Of a stretch of DNA of 64,000 bases, positions 25,089 to 33,937 are shown in pieces (positions within the stretch are counted from its first letter, which is position 1; every line of letters begins with the position of its first letter). Under the pieces are notes generated by a model, which searched no databases, was not told the origin of the DNA, and worked only from the letters and a program-made list of their open reading frames with translations. The position numbers and the translations under genes are program-made. The stretch is from an uncultured Paracoccus sp. (GTDB lineage Bacteria; Pseudomonadota; Alphaproteobacteria; Rhodobacterales; Rhodobacteraceae), in assembly GCF_945915435.1 (NCBI RefSeq), contig NZ_CAMEFG010000009.1:1-64000 (forward strand), written 5' to 3'.

Positions 25089-26237
25089 ATGCGGGCCAGG
25101 ATATTCAGCCTTTTCGCCCTTTTGTCCGCCTTCGCCCTGCCCGCCGGGGCCTTCGACACCAATGCCCGCGCGGCGTGGGTCTATGACATGGCGACCGGCA
25201 CCGTTCTGATGGAAAAGAACTCGGACCAGGCCCTGCCGCCCGCATCGATGTCCAAGCTGATGACGCTTTACATGCTGTTCGAGGCGCTTGAGGAAGGCCG
25301 CGTCCAGATGGATACCCGCTTCCCGGTATCGACCAAGGCGCGCCAGATGCAAGGCTCGACGATGTTTCTCAACGAAAACGACAGGCCCACGGTCGAGGAA
25401 CTGATCAAGGGCATCGTCGTGCTGTCGGGCAATGACGCCTGCGTCGTCGTCGCCGAAGGCCTTTCGGGAACCGAGGAAGCCTTTGCCCGCCAGATGACGG
25501 AACGTGGCCGGACCATTGGCCTGACGCAATCGACCTTCATGAATGCATCGGGCTGGCCCGCGCCCGGCCATGTGATGTCCGCGCGCGACCTCGGCATCCT
25601 CTCGCTCCGGCTGATCGAGGATTTCCCCGATCTTTATCCCTATTTCGCGATGAAGGAATTTCCCTTCGACAACCGCGCGCCCGCAAACCGCTTCAACCGC
25701 AACCCGCTGCTCAACCTGGGGATCGGGGCGGACGGTCTCAAGACCGGCCATACACGTGAGGCGGGCTACGGCCTTGCCGCCTCGGCCACACAGGGCGACC
25801 GCAGGATCGTCTTTGTCGTGAACGGCCTTGCGGATGAACGCTCGCGGGCCGAGGAATCCGAACGGATCGTCAACTGGGCATTCCGCCAATTCACCATGCG
25901 CACGGTCATTCCCCAGGGCGAAATCGTGACCGAGGCTCCCGTCTGGCTTGGCAATCGCAGCAAGGTGGGCCTGACCACCGAAGAAGGCGTTCGCGTCCTG
26001 ATCCCCGCAGGCGCACAAAGCGGGGTCACGGCAGAGGCCGTTTACCACGGCCCGCTGGATGCCCCCCTGGCGGCTGGCACCCGTGTCGGCGATCTTGTCG
26101 TCAAGGTTCCGGGCGCGGGCGAATCGCGTGTGCCGCTGATCGTATCCTCGGATGTGGAAGCTGCGGGGGTCGTCGGCCGGATGCAGGGTGCGGCCATGCG
26201 CCTTGGCAACCGCGCCGTCGGCGCGATCATGAACTGA
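25089..26237 (+). CDS. dacC: D-alanyl-D-alanine carboxypeptidase (PBP5/DacC-like)
   Basis: The 382-residue exported serine enzyme trims peptidoglycan pentapeptides. A signal peptide (MRARIFSLFALLSAFALPAGA) is followed by the penicillin-binding motifs: SMSKL (SxxK), SGN (SxN) and KTGHT (KTG). A PBP5 C-terminal beta domain and a terminal amphipathic helix that would bind the inner membrane complete it. The start at 25089 has AAGGGAA six bases upstream; the 402-residue version in the track has no signal at its N-terminus. The gene symbol could equally be dacA. Confidence 0.93.
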   Translation: MRARIFSLFALLSAFALPAGAFDTNARAAWVYDMATGTVLMEKNSDQALPPASMSKLMTLYMLFEALEEGRVQMDTRFPVSTKARQMQGSTMFLNENDRPTVEELIKGIVVLSGNDACVVVAEGLSGTEEAFARQMTERGRTIGLTQSTFMNASGWPAPGHVMSARDLGILSLRLIEDFPDLYPYFAMKEFPFDNRAPANRFNRNPLLNLGIGADGLKTGHTREAGYGLAASATQGDRRIVFVVNGLADERSRAEESERIVNWAFRQFTMRTVIPQGEIVTEAPVWLGNRSKVGLTTEEGVRVLIPAGAQSGVTAEAVYHGPLDAPLAAGTRVGDLVVKVPGAGESRVPLIVSSDVEAAGVVGRMQGAAMRLGNRAVGAIMN

Positions 26238-26249
26238 GCCGGCCTTTCC

Positions 26250-26849
26250 ATGTTCATCAGCTTCGAAGGCATCGACGGATCAGGCAAATCGGTCCAGGCC
26301 AGGCGGCTTGCGGCCCATCTGCGCGACGCGGGAAAGAATGTAACCTTGACGCGCGAACCCGGCGGCAGTCCGGGCGCCGAGGAAATCCGCAAGCTGCTGG
26401 TCGAGGGCGAACCCGACCGCTGGTCGCCCGAAACCGAACTGCTGCTGTTCACCGCCGCGCGGCGGGATCATGTCGAACGACTGATTCGCCCCGCCCTGAA
26501 GGCCGGACGAACGGTTATCTCCGACCGTTTCGCGGATTCGACCCGCATCTACCAAGGTGCGACGCGGGGCGATCTGCGGCAGACCGTCGACCAGCTTCAC
26601 CAGTTGATGATCGGGATCGAACCCGACCTGACCCTTGTCATCGACCTGCCCGCCGAACTCGCCCTTGCGCGCGGAACCGCACGCGGCGGCGCCGAGGTTC
26701 GGTTCGAGGATATGGGCCTGCCCTTCCAGGAAAAACTGCGCGCCGGATTTCGCGAACTGGCCGAAAGCACCCCTGAACGGGTGCGCCTGATCGACGGCAC
26801 CGGCAGCGTCGAAGAGGTCTCGGCCCGCGTTCTGGCCGCTTTGCCATGA
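26250..26849 (+). CDS. tmk: Thymidylate kinase
   Basis: The 199-residue dTMP kinase has the P-loop FEGIDGSGKSVQARRLA, LTREPGGSPGAEEIRKLL, and the DR motif VISDRFADSTRIYQG. The lid region PAELALARGTARGG lacks the dense Arg set of E. coli Tmk, as is common in this group. The stop overlaps the holB start by four bases, a classic tmk-holB pair. Confidence 0.96.
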   Translation: MFISFEGIDGSGKSVQARRLAAHLRDAGKNVTLTREPGGSPGAEEIRKLLVEGEPDRWSPETELLLFTAARRDHVERLIRPALKAGRTVISDRFADSTRIYQGATRGDLRQTVDQLHQLMIGIEPDLTLVIDLPAELALARGTARGGAEVRFEDMGLPFQEKLRAGFRELAESTPERVRLIDGTGSVEEVSARVLAALP

Positions 26850-27931
26850 ACACGGATCAGCCCGCATTCGAAACCGACCAGGTGCCGGGCGCACCGCACC
26901 CCCGTCATGCCGAGCGCACCATCGGCCACGGCGCGGCGATTCAGGACTTCATGGATACGGCGCGGCGCGAACGTCTGCATCATGGCTGGCTGATCACGGG
27001 TCCACGCGGCACCGGCAAGGCCACGCTGGCATGGACGCTGACGCGCTGGCTTCTGGCCGGACAGCCCGACAGGTTGCAAATCCCCCCGGACGATCCGCTC
27101 TCGCGCCGCATCGCCGCCCTGGCCGAGCCGCGCCTGCAATTGGTTCGCCGGTCGGTCGACGACAAGACGGGCCGCCCCCGCTCGGAACTGACCGTGGACG
27201 AGGTGCGCAAACTGCTGAGCTTTTTCCACCTCAGCGCTACGGATGGCGGCATGCGGGTCGCCATCATCGATTCCGCCGATGAAATGAACACCTCCGCGGC
27301 CAATGCCCTGCTGAAGCTGCTGGAGGAACCGCCCGAGAACGCCATCATATTCCTGATCTCGCATCAACCCGCGCAACTGCTGCCCACGATCCGGTCTCGT
27401 TGCCGCCTGTTGCGGCTTGGCCCCGTGTCAGGCCGCGACATGGACGAAATTCTGCACCGTTTCGGCGTCGAGGATGGCCGGGACAGGCTTGCCGCGCTCT
27501 CTGGCGGTTCGGTTGGCGAGGCACTGCGCCTTGTCGGCCAGGACGGGCTGGCGATCTATCAGCAGATCGTCGACCTTTTCGCCACGCTGCCCCGTCTTGA
27601 CCGCCAGGCGGCGGCGCGGCTTGCCGACCTGGCGGGTACCCGCCCCGGTCCCGAGGGCGACCCCTTCGATCTTGTCGTGACATTGCTCGACCGCTTTTTA
27701 TCGCGCGCCGCAAGGGCCGGGCTGCTCGGCCCGCCCCTGCCCGAGGCCGCTGCTGGCGAGGCCGAACTGTTCACCCGCATCGCCCCCGACGACCGCGTGG
27801 CGCGTGACTGGGCCGCCGCCCAGGCACAGCTTTCGGCACGGGCACGGGCCGGGCGGGCCGTCAACCTTGACCCTTCCGCACTGGTGTTGGATATGCTGAT
27901 CGGGCTGGCGCAACGCAAACCCTCCAGTTGA
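26846..27931 (+). CDS. holB: DNA polymerase III subunit delta'
   Basis: The 361-residue clamp-loader subunit has the AAA module with Walker A-like GPRGTGKATLAWTL and the fold-typical SADEMNTSAANALLKLLEEPPENAIIFLISHQPAQLLPTIRSRCR (SRC motif). A helical collar domain follows. It sits between tmk and tatD in the usual tmk-holB-tatD order. Confidence 0.93.
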   Translation: MNTDQPAFETDQVPGAPHPRHAERTIGHGAAIQDFMDTARRERLHHGWLITGPRGTGKATLAWTLTRWLLAGQPDRLQIPPDDPLSRRIAALAEPRLQLVRRSVDDKTGRPRSELTVDEVRKLLSFFHLSATDGGMRVAIIDSADEMNTSAANALLKLLEEPPENAIIFLISHQPAQLLPTIRSRCRLLRLGPVSGRDMDEILHRFGVEDGRDRLAALSGGSVGEALRLVGQDGLAIYQQIVDLFATLPRLDRQAAARLADLAGTRPGPEGDPFDLVVTLLDRFLSRAARAGLLGPPLPEAAAGEAELFTRIAPDDRVARDWAAAQAQLSARARAGRAVNLDPSALVLDMLIGLAQRKPSS

Positions 27932-27945
27932 CCGGACCCCTGCCG

Positions 27946-28746
27946 ATGACCGAAAATTCCCTTGTGCCCGAGCTGGTCGACAGCCACTGCCACCTCGACT
28001 TTCCCGATTTCGACGGGCAACTGACCGCGCTGATCGACCGTGCCCGGACCGCCGGGGTCAAGCGCATGGTCACCATCTGCACGCGCCTGAAGAACGAACC
28101 GCAGGTTCGCGCGCTGGCCGAGGCGCATGACGGGCTGTTCTATGCCGCGGGCACCCATCCCATGTATGCCGCCGACGAACCCCTGGTCGCGGTCGAGGAA
28201 CTGGTCGCCCTGGCGTCCCATCCCAAATTCGTCGGCATAGGCGAGACTGGGCTGGACTATCATTATACCGCCGACAGCGCCGCGCAGCAGCAGGAAAGCC
28301 TGCGTGTGCATATCGAGGCCGCGCGTCGCACCGCCCTGCCACTGATCATCCACGCCCGCGACGCGGATGAGGACATGGCCCGCATCCTGACCGAAGAGTA
28401 TCGCGCGGGCGCCTACGCCTGCGTGCTGCATTGTTTCACCAGCGGGGCGGAACTGGCGCGGCAGGCGCTGGACCTGGGCTTTTATATCTCGATGTCGGGG
28501 ATCGCCGCCTTCCCCCGCTCGACCCAGTTGCGCGAGATATTCGCCGAAGTCCCGCTGGAGCGGGTGCTGGTCGAAACCGATGCGCCCTATCTGGCCCCCC
28601 CGCCCCATCGCGGCAAGCGCAACGAACCTGCCTTCGTCGCCCATACCGCCCGCGCGGGGGCCGAGGTTTTCGGGCTGTCCCCCGCCGAATTCGCGGCTGC
28701 GACCACAGCCAATTTCGACAGGCTTTTCAGCAAGGCAAGCCCATGA
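27946..28746 (+). CDS. tatD: TatD family deoxyribonuclease/hydrolase
   Basis: The 266-residue metal-dependent hydrolase has the metal-binding LVDSHCHLDF, FVGIGETGLDYHY, LIIHARDADEDM, VLHCFTSG and LVETDAPYLAP. TatD proteins are 3'-5' nucleases acting on damaged DNA; despite the name they are not part of Tat transport. I choose ATG 27946; the TTG at 27928 overlaps holB and is also possible. It overlaps the next gene by ATGA. Confidence 0.93.
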   Translation: MTENSLVPELVDSHCHLDFPDFDGQLTALIDRARTAGVKRMVTICTRLKNEPQVRALAEAHDGLFYAAGTHPMYAADEPLVAVEELVALASHPKFVGIGETGLDYHYTADSAAQQQESLRVHIEAARRTALPLIIHARDADEDMARILTEEYRAGAYACVLHCFTSGAELARQALDLGFYISMSGIAAFPRSTQLREIFAEVPLERVLVETDAPYLAPPPHRGKRNEPAFVAHTARAGAEVFGLSPAEFAAATTANFDRLFSKASP

Positions 28747-29543
28747 TCCGTGCGACGGTCCTGGGCTGCGGGTCGTCCGGCGGCATTCCCCGCCTTGGCA
28801 ACCGCTGGGGCGATTGCGATCCGTCGAACCCGCGCAACCGCCGCCGCCGCTGCTCGCTTCTGGTCGAGCGGGTCGGGGCGCAAGGCGTCACCCGCGTTCT
28901 GATCGATACGGGTCCCGATCTGGTCCCGCAACTGCTGGATGCCGATATCGCCGAACTTGACGCCGTGGTCTACACCCATGCGCATGCCGACCACATCCAC
29001 GGCATCGACGACCTGCGCCAGATCGCCTTCAACATGCGGCGCATGATCCCGCTGTGGGCCGACGCCTTGACCGAACAGGCGCTGCAGGCGCGATTTTCCT
29101 ATATCTTCGCCACGCCCCCCGGTTCGACCTATCCGCCGATCGCGCAGTTGAACCGGATCGAGGGCGATGTGCTGATCGACGGTGAAGGCGGCCCGATCCG
29201 CCTCACCCCCTTCGAGGTCGATCACGGCGACATCATGGCGCTCGGCTTTCGGATTTCGGGCAGCGGTCCCGCGCTGGTCTATCTGCCCGATGTGCGCCGC
29301 ATTCCCGACGCGTCCTGGCCCGCGATCATGGATTGCGATACCTTCATCTGCGATGCGCTGCGCCGGACGCCCCATCCCAGCCATGCTCATCTTGAACTGA
29401 CGCTGGAATGGATCGCACGATCGCGGGCGCGGCGTGGCATCATCACGAACATGCATCTGGACATGGATTACGACGCCGTGATGCGCGACACCCCGCATAA
29501 TGTCGTGCCGGCCCATGACGGGCTGGTTCTGGAAATCGGATGA
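28743..29543 (+). CDS. PhnP-like metallo-beta-lactamase-fold phosphodiesterase
   Basis: The 266-residue hydrolase has the MBL metal motif THAHADHIHGIDDL, an Asp/His set in DHGD and HLDMDYD, and VLGCGSSGGIPRLGNRWGDCD at the N-terminus with one Cys. This resembles PhnP and related cyclic-nucleotide phosphodiesterases. No phn genes are nearby, so C-P lyase work is unlikely; the conserved holB-tatD-MBL linkage points to a housekeeping role in nucleotide or DNA metabolism. It is joined to tatD and the AEC transporter by ATGA overlaps. Confidence 0.88.
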   Translation: MIRATVLGCGSSGGIPRLGNRWGDCDPSNPRNRRRRCSLLVERVGAQGVTRVLIDTGPDLVPQLLDADIAELDAVVYTHAHADHIHGIDDLRQIAFNMRRMIPLWADALTEQALQARFSYIFATPPGSTYPPIAQLNRIEGDVLIDGEGGPIRLTPFEVDHGDIMALGFRISGSGPALVYLPDVRRIPDASWPAIMDCDTFICDALRRTPHPSHAHLELTLEWIARSRARRGIITNMHLDMDYDAVMRDTPHNVVPAHDGLVLEIG

Positions 29544-30484
29544 CGGTTCTATTCGACGTCATCCTGCCGGTCTTCCTGATCATCGGCTTCGGTTATCTTG
29601 CCGCATGGAAAAGGATTTTCTCCGACAATGCGGTCGAGGGGGTGATGACCTACGCCCAGAGCTTCGCCGTCCCCACCCTGCTTTTCGTGTCGATTGCGCG
29701 GCTGGACCTGGCGGAAAGCTTCAACCCCCTGATGTGGCTGGCCTTCTACAGCGGCGCCTTCCTGTCGTGGTTCATCGGTTGGGGCGTATCGTTGCGCTTT
29801 CTTCGGCGCAGCCCGGAAGAGGCGGTCGCCATCGGCTTCGTCTGCCTCTTTTCCAACTCGGTCCTGCTGGGCCTTCCGATCATGGAGCGCGCCTATGGAC
29901 CCGAATCGATAGCGGGCAACTTCGCCATCATCGCGATCCATTCGCCGCTGCTTTACACATTCGGCATCACGGTGATGGAGTTCACGCGGGCGCGCGGGCA
30001 GGGGCTGCCGATCGGTCGCGTCGCCTTGCGCGCCCTGTCGGGGGTGCTCCATACGCCGCTGGTCATCGGCATCTGCTGTGGGCTGGCGGTAAACCTGCTG
30101 ATGCAGGCGGGGCTGGCCCTGCCCGGCGGTTTCTGGTCCGCTGCCGGAATGATGGCGGCCTCGGCACTGCCGGCGGCATTGTTCGGCCTTGGCGGCATCC
30201 TTTACCGCTACAGGCCCGAGGGCGACGCGACGGCCATTGCGCTTTGCTGCCTTTGTTCGCTGGTGATCCACCCGGTGGTGGTCTGGCTTCTGACGATAAT
30301 CTTCGGCCTGCCGGTGCCTTCGATACGCTCGGCCGTGATCACGGCCAGCATGGCGCCGGGAGTGAATGCCTATCTTTTCGCCTCGATGTATGGCGTGGCG
30401 CGGCGCGTGGCAGCCTCGACCGTCCTGGTCGCAACGGCGCTGTCGATCCTGTCGGTGTGGTTCTGGATCTCGGTCCTGCCCTGA
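29540..30484 (+). CDS. AEC family transporter
   Basis: The 314-residue inner-membrane protein has about ten hydrophobic helices and the family pattern: FDVILPVFLIIGFGYLAAWKRIF at the start, NSVLLGLPIMERAYG in the middle and VITASMAPGVNAYLFASMYG near the end. Auxin-efflux-carrier relatives in bacteria move malonate, malate or similar compounds; the substrate here is unknown. It is last in the tmk run and ends seven bases from the convergent ABC permease. Confidence 0.92.
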   Translation: MTVLFDVILPVFLIIGFGYLAAWKRIFSDNAVEGVMTYAQSFAVPTLLFVSIARLDLAESFNPLMWLAFYSGAFLSWFIGWGVSLRFLRRSPEEAVAIGFVCLFSNSVLLGLPIMERAYGPESIAGNFAIIAIHSPLLYTFGITVMEFTRARGQGLPIGRVALRALSGVLHTPLVIGICCGLAVNLLMQAGLALPGGFWSAAGMMAASALPAALFGLGGILYRYRPEGDATAIALCCLCSLVIHPVVVWLLTIIFGLPVPSIRSAVITASMAPGVNAYLFASMYGVARRVAASTVLVATALSILSVWFWISVLP

Positions 30485-30491
30485 GGGGCGC

Positions 30492-31445
30492 TTAGCCCGG
30501 CGACAGCCCGCGCAGCCTTTCCGAGCGGCGGCGCAGCAACTCGACCGTGGTCAAAAGCGCGATGGAAAAGATCACCAGCAACGTCGCCACCGCCAGGATC
30601 GAAGGCGAGATCTGCTCGCGGATACCGTTCCACATCTGGCGCGGGATCGTCTGCTGCTCGGGTCCCGCGATCAGCAGCACCGCCACCACCTCGTCGAACG
30701 AGGTGACGAAGGCGAACAGCGCGCCCGAGATGACGCCCGGCATGATCAGCGGCATGGTGACGCGAAAGAAGGTCGTGCGCGGGTTCGCCCCAAGGCTGGC
30801 CGCCGCGCGCGACAGCGAATGGTCGAAACCGACCAGCGTCGCCGTTACCGTGATGATGACGAAGGGTATCCCCAGCGTCGCATGGGCCAGCACGACCCCA
30901 AGATAGGTGCTGGTCAGCCGTCCGCATTCGCCCGAAAAGCCGAACCAGCCAAGCGGCTCGCAGGGGTTCGAGTAGAAGAAGAACAGCCCCGTCGCCGTGA
31001 TGATGATCGGCACGATCATGGGCGAGATCAGCACGGCCATGATCACCCGCCGGAACGGCATCTCGGGCCGCGACAGGCCAAGCGCGGCCAGCGTGCCAAG
31101 CACCGTCGCAACGATGGTGGAAAACACCCCGATGATGATCGAGTTCTTGGCCGCATTGACCCAGCGCGAATTGTTCCAGGCATCCGCCCACCAGCTTGCA
31201 TCGCGCGGCGCGCCGCCGTTCGACATGCCCAGCGTCAGCAGCCGGTCATACCAGCGCAGCGAATAGCCATCGGGGTCCAGCGACAGCATGGCCGGGGAAA
31301 AGGTGAAGGAATTCGTGGGGTTGAACGACAGCGGAATGATCACGACGATCGGCGCGATCAGGAAGAAGAAGATCAGCGCACAAATCACCAGATAGGCGTA
31401 ATGCCAGATCTTTTCCAGCGGCGAGGCGTATTTGGGAAGCGCCAT
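30492..31445 (-). CDS. ABC transporter permease, PotC-like
   Basis: The 317-residue permease has six transmembrane helices, first IWHYAYLVICALIFFFLIAPIVVIIPLSF. The cytoplasmic EAA loop reads SRAAASLGANPRTTFFRVTMPLIMPGVISG and would contact the ATPase. It forms the transport channel with the next permease for a polyamine-type substrate. An insertion between the first two helices (DPDGYSLRWYDRLLTLG...) is normal for the family. It starts three bases after the PotB-like gene. Confidence 0.92.
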   Translation of the reverse strand: MALPKYASPLEKIWHYAYLVICALIFFFLIAPIVVIIPLSFNPTNSFTFSPAMLSLDPDGYSLRWYDRLLTLGMSNGGAPRDASWWADAWNNSRWVNAAKNSIIIGVFSTIVATVLGTLAALGLSRPEMPFRRVIMAVLISPMIVPIIITATGLFFFYSNPCEPLGWFGFSGECGRLTSTYLGVVLAHATLGIPFVIITVTATLVGFDHSLSRAAASLGANPRTTFFRVTMPLIMPGVISGALFAFVTSFDEVVAVLLIAGPEQQTIPRQMWNGIREQISPSILAVATLLVIFSIALLTTVELLRRRSERLRGLSPG

Positions 31446-31448
31446 GTC

Positions 31449-32750
31449 CTACCCCAGTTTCAGGTTGTCGATGCCGACCAGCCGGTCATAGACCCAGTAA
31501 AGCAGCAGCACGCTGGCCAGCAGCAGCGCGGCCAGCGCGGCGGCCATCGACCAGTTCAGCGTCTGCATCATGTGCATCGCGATCATGTTGGAAATCAGTT
31601 GCCCCGACGATCCGCCGACCAGCGCGGGCGTGATGTAATAGCCCACGGCCAGGATGAAGACCAGAAGCGCCCCCGCGCCCAGCCCCGGCAAGGTCTGCGG
31701 GAAATAGATGCGCCGGAAGGCCGTCCAGCTTGTCGCGCCAAGGCTGCGCGCCGCGCGGACATAGCTGGGGTTGATCGTGCGCATCACCGAATACAGCGGC
31801 AGGATCATGAAGGGCAGCAGGATATGCGTCATCGCGATGATGGTGCCGGTCTGGTTGTAGATCATCTGCAACCTCTGGCCGGTTCCGATGATGCCCAGCC
31901 ACACCAGGATGTCGTTGATGACGCCTTGCTGCTGCAACAGCACCATCCACGAGGTCGTGCGCACCAGTAGCGAGGTCCAGAAGGGCAGCAGCACGAAGAT
32001 CATCAGCAGGTTCGACTTGCGCAGGGGCAGCGTCGCCAGCAGATGCGCCACGGGAAAGCCCAGCAGGAAGGTCATGAAGGTGATGACCGCCGACATGACG
32101 AAGGTGCGCTGGAACAGCATGATATAGACCTGCCGCTCGGACGGGGCCATGACGATATCGCCCTGGGTGTTGCGGGTGCGGTCCAGGGCGGCAAGATAGA
32201 AATTCGCGGTATAGGCCGACGAGGCCTCGCGCATGATCGACCACAGGGCGGGCGATTCCCAGCGGGCGTCGATGTCCAGGATGGCGTCGCGATAGGGCGG
32301 CTCCAGCCCGTTGCGGGCCTGCCGGCCGGCCGAGGTGAACAGCGAGCGCGTGCCCGCCATATCATAATTGATCCGGGTGCCGACGATGCCGATGGTGCGG
32401 TCGCGGGCGGCCTGTTGCAGGTCGGCGGCCAGCGCCGCCCAGGCGGCTTCGTCAGGTTCGGTCCCGCGGGGGTTTTCCGCGAACCAGGCGCTGATCTGCG
32501 GCATGTTCGCCGAGAATCCGTCGTTCTTGACCGAGCGTTGCAGCATCTGCCCGATGGGCACGACGAAGGTGATCAGGATGAACAGAAGCAACGGCAGCAC
32601 CAGCAGGAAGGCGCGGCGCCGCGCCTTGCGTGAACTGCGCGCAAGGGCGCGTGTCAGCGGGCGCCCATCGGCGGTCGTCAGCCGCGGACCTGGTTCGACG
32701 CCAGCGGCCTTGGCCACGGTTGCGGCATGGGGATCAAGCGCTTGGGACAT
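31449..32750 (-). CDS. ABC transporter permease, PotB-like, with enlarged periplasmic loop
   Basis: The 433-residue inner-membrane permease shows the EAA loop VRAARSLGATSWTAFRRIYFPQTLPGLGAG. A first helix (FLLVLPLLLFILITFVVPIGQM) is separated from the rest by about 150 residues of mostly soluble sequence (SVKNDGFSANMPQISAWFAENP...), much longer than E. coli PotB. This insertion is known in some alphaproteobacterial PotB relatives. I start at MSQALDPH (32750), which has GAAGGA nearby. It pairs with the PotC-like gene just downstream. Confidence 0.92.
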   Translation of the reverse strand: MSQALDPHAATVAKAAGVEPGPRLTTADGRPLTRALARSSRKARRRAFLLVLPLLLFILITFVVPIGQMLQRSVKNDGFSANMPQISAWFAENPRGTEPDEAAWAALAADLQQAARDRTIGIVGTRINYDMAGTRSLFTSAGRQARNGLEPPYRDAILDIDARWESPALWSIMREASSAYTANFYLAALDRTRNTQGDIVMAPSERQVYIMLFQRTFVMSAVITFMTFLLGFPVAHLLATLPLRKSNLLMIFVLLPFWTSLLVRTTSWMVLLQQQGVINDILVWLGIIGTGQRLQMIYNQTGTIIAMTHILLPFMILPLYSVMRTINPSYVRAARSLGATSWTAFRRIYFPQTLPGLGAGALLVFILAVGYYITPALVGGSSGQLISNMIAMHMMQTLNWSMAAALAALLLASVLLLYWVYDRLVGIDNLKLG

Positions 32751-32822
32751 CGGTTCCTTCAAGGTTCATCAACACACCCCCGACCCGACGCCGGGCAAGG
32801 AATTCCTGTTTGCAAGGCGGCA

Positions 32823-32851
32823 GGTCCGGGCCGCGCGCAACGCCCCGGACC
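32823..32851 (-). other. Stem-loop between binding-protein and permease genes
   Basis: GGTCCGGG and CCCGGACC pair over a 13-nt loop in the 107-base gap after the binding-protein stop. There is no U-tract. Such hairpins in ABC operons often protect the upstream mRNA so that more binding protein than permease is made. Confidence 0.5.
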
Positions 32852-32857
32852 CCGGCT

Positions 32858-33937
32858 TTACTGGGCCAGCCAGGCGCTGAAACGTTCGTTCAGCTCACCA
32901 TCGTGATCCACCCAGAAATCGAGGTTCGACGCCAGCGCATTGGTCATGTTCTCGGCATAGGTGGGCAGGTTCGGACCCATCGGGATATCCGTGCCCTCCA
33001 TATTGCCGACCAGCGCGGCGGCAGAGCGGCGCGGCGGACCATAGCTGATGAACTCGGCCGCGCGGGCCTGATGCTGCGGCGCGGTCGTGAAGGCGATGAA
33101 TTCATGCGCCGCCTCGACGTTCTGCGCGCCTTGCGGAATGACCCAGCCTTCCATCTCGTAGATCTGGCCGTCCCAGACGATTTCAAAGGGCAGATCGTCT
33201 TCCTGCGCGGCAGCGAAGATGCGGCCGTTGAAGGCATAGGCCATCGAGACCTCGCCATCGGCCAGAAGTTGCGGCGGCTGCGCCCCGGCCTCCCACCAGA
33301 TGACGTCGGGTTTGATCTCCTCCAGCTTGGCAAAGGCCCGGTCGACGCCCTCGGGGGTGCCCAGCAGGTCATAGACCTCATCCGCGGGAACGCCGTCGGC
33401 CATCAGGGCGAATTCCAGGTTGAACTTGGCGCCCTTGCGCATGCTGCGCTTGCCGGGGAAGTTCTCGGTGTCGAAGAAATCGGCGGGGGCCGACGGCTTG
33501 GCATCGGGGAACTGGTCGTCGTTATAGGCCAGGACCATCGAATAGACGTCGGTGCCGATGAAGCACTCGGTGATCGCACCGTCGATGAAATCGTCCTCGG
33601 GGGTGGTGCCGTCCTCGGCATCGACCAGGACCGAGGCGTCGATTTCCTCAAGCAGGCCCTCATCGCACAGGCGGACCGCATCGGCATATTCGACCGAGGC
33701 GATGTCGGTCGTCACGTTGCCCGCCTCGACCTGCGCCTTGAGCGGCGTCGCGGGGTTGTCGGCATCGCTGATCGTGACGCGGATGCCGGTTTCGGCCTCG
33801 AAGGGCTTGGCATAGGCCTCGACATGGCTGTTGCCATAGGACCCGCCCCAGGACAGCAGGTTGAGTTGGCCTTCCTGCGCCTGCGGGGCACCCGCCACGC
33901 CGACCAGTGCCGAAGTCAGGATGAGTGTCTTTTTCAA
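32858..33937 (-). CDS. Periplasmic polyamine-type substrate-binding protein
   Basis: The 359-residue precursor has a short signal (KKTLILTSALVGVAGAPQAQ) and the PotD/PotF-like fold: LNLLSWGGSYGNSHVEAYAKPFEAETGIRV, DIASVEYADAVRLCDEGLLEEID and YNDDQFPDAKPSAPADFFDTENFPGKRSM. I assign a TTG start at 33937 because GGGAG lies six bases upstream and this gives a clean signal peptide. The track's start (34054) lies inside the ATPase gene. Probable ligands are putrescine, spermidine or a related cation. Confidence 0.9.
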   Translation of the reverse strand: MKKTLILTSALVGVAGAPQAQEGQLNLLSWGGSYGNSHVEAYAKPFEAETGIRVTISDADNPATPLKAQVEAGNVTTDIASVEYADAVRLCDEGLLEEIDASVLVDAEDGTTPEDDFIDGAITECFIGTDVYSMVLAYNDDQFPDAKPSAPADFFDTENFPGKRSMRKGAKFNLEFALMADGVPADEVYDLLGTPEGVDRAFAKLEEIKPDVIWWEAGAQPPQLLADGEVSMAYAFNGRIFAAAQEDDLPFEIVWDGQIYEMEGWVIPQGAQNVEAAHEFIAFTTAPQHQARAAEFISYGPPRRSAAALVGNMEGTDIPMGPNLPTYAENMTNALASNLDFWVDHDGELNERFSAWLAQ

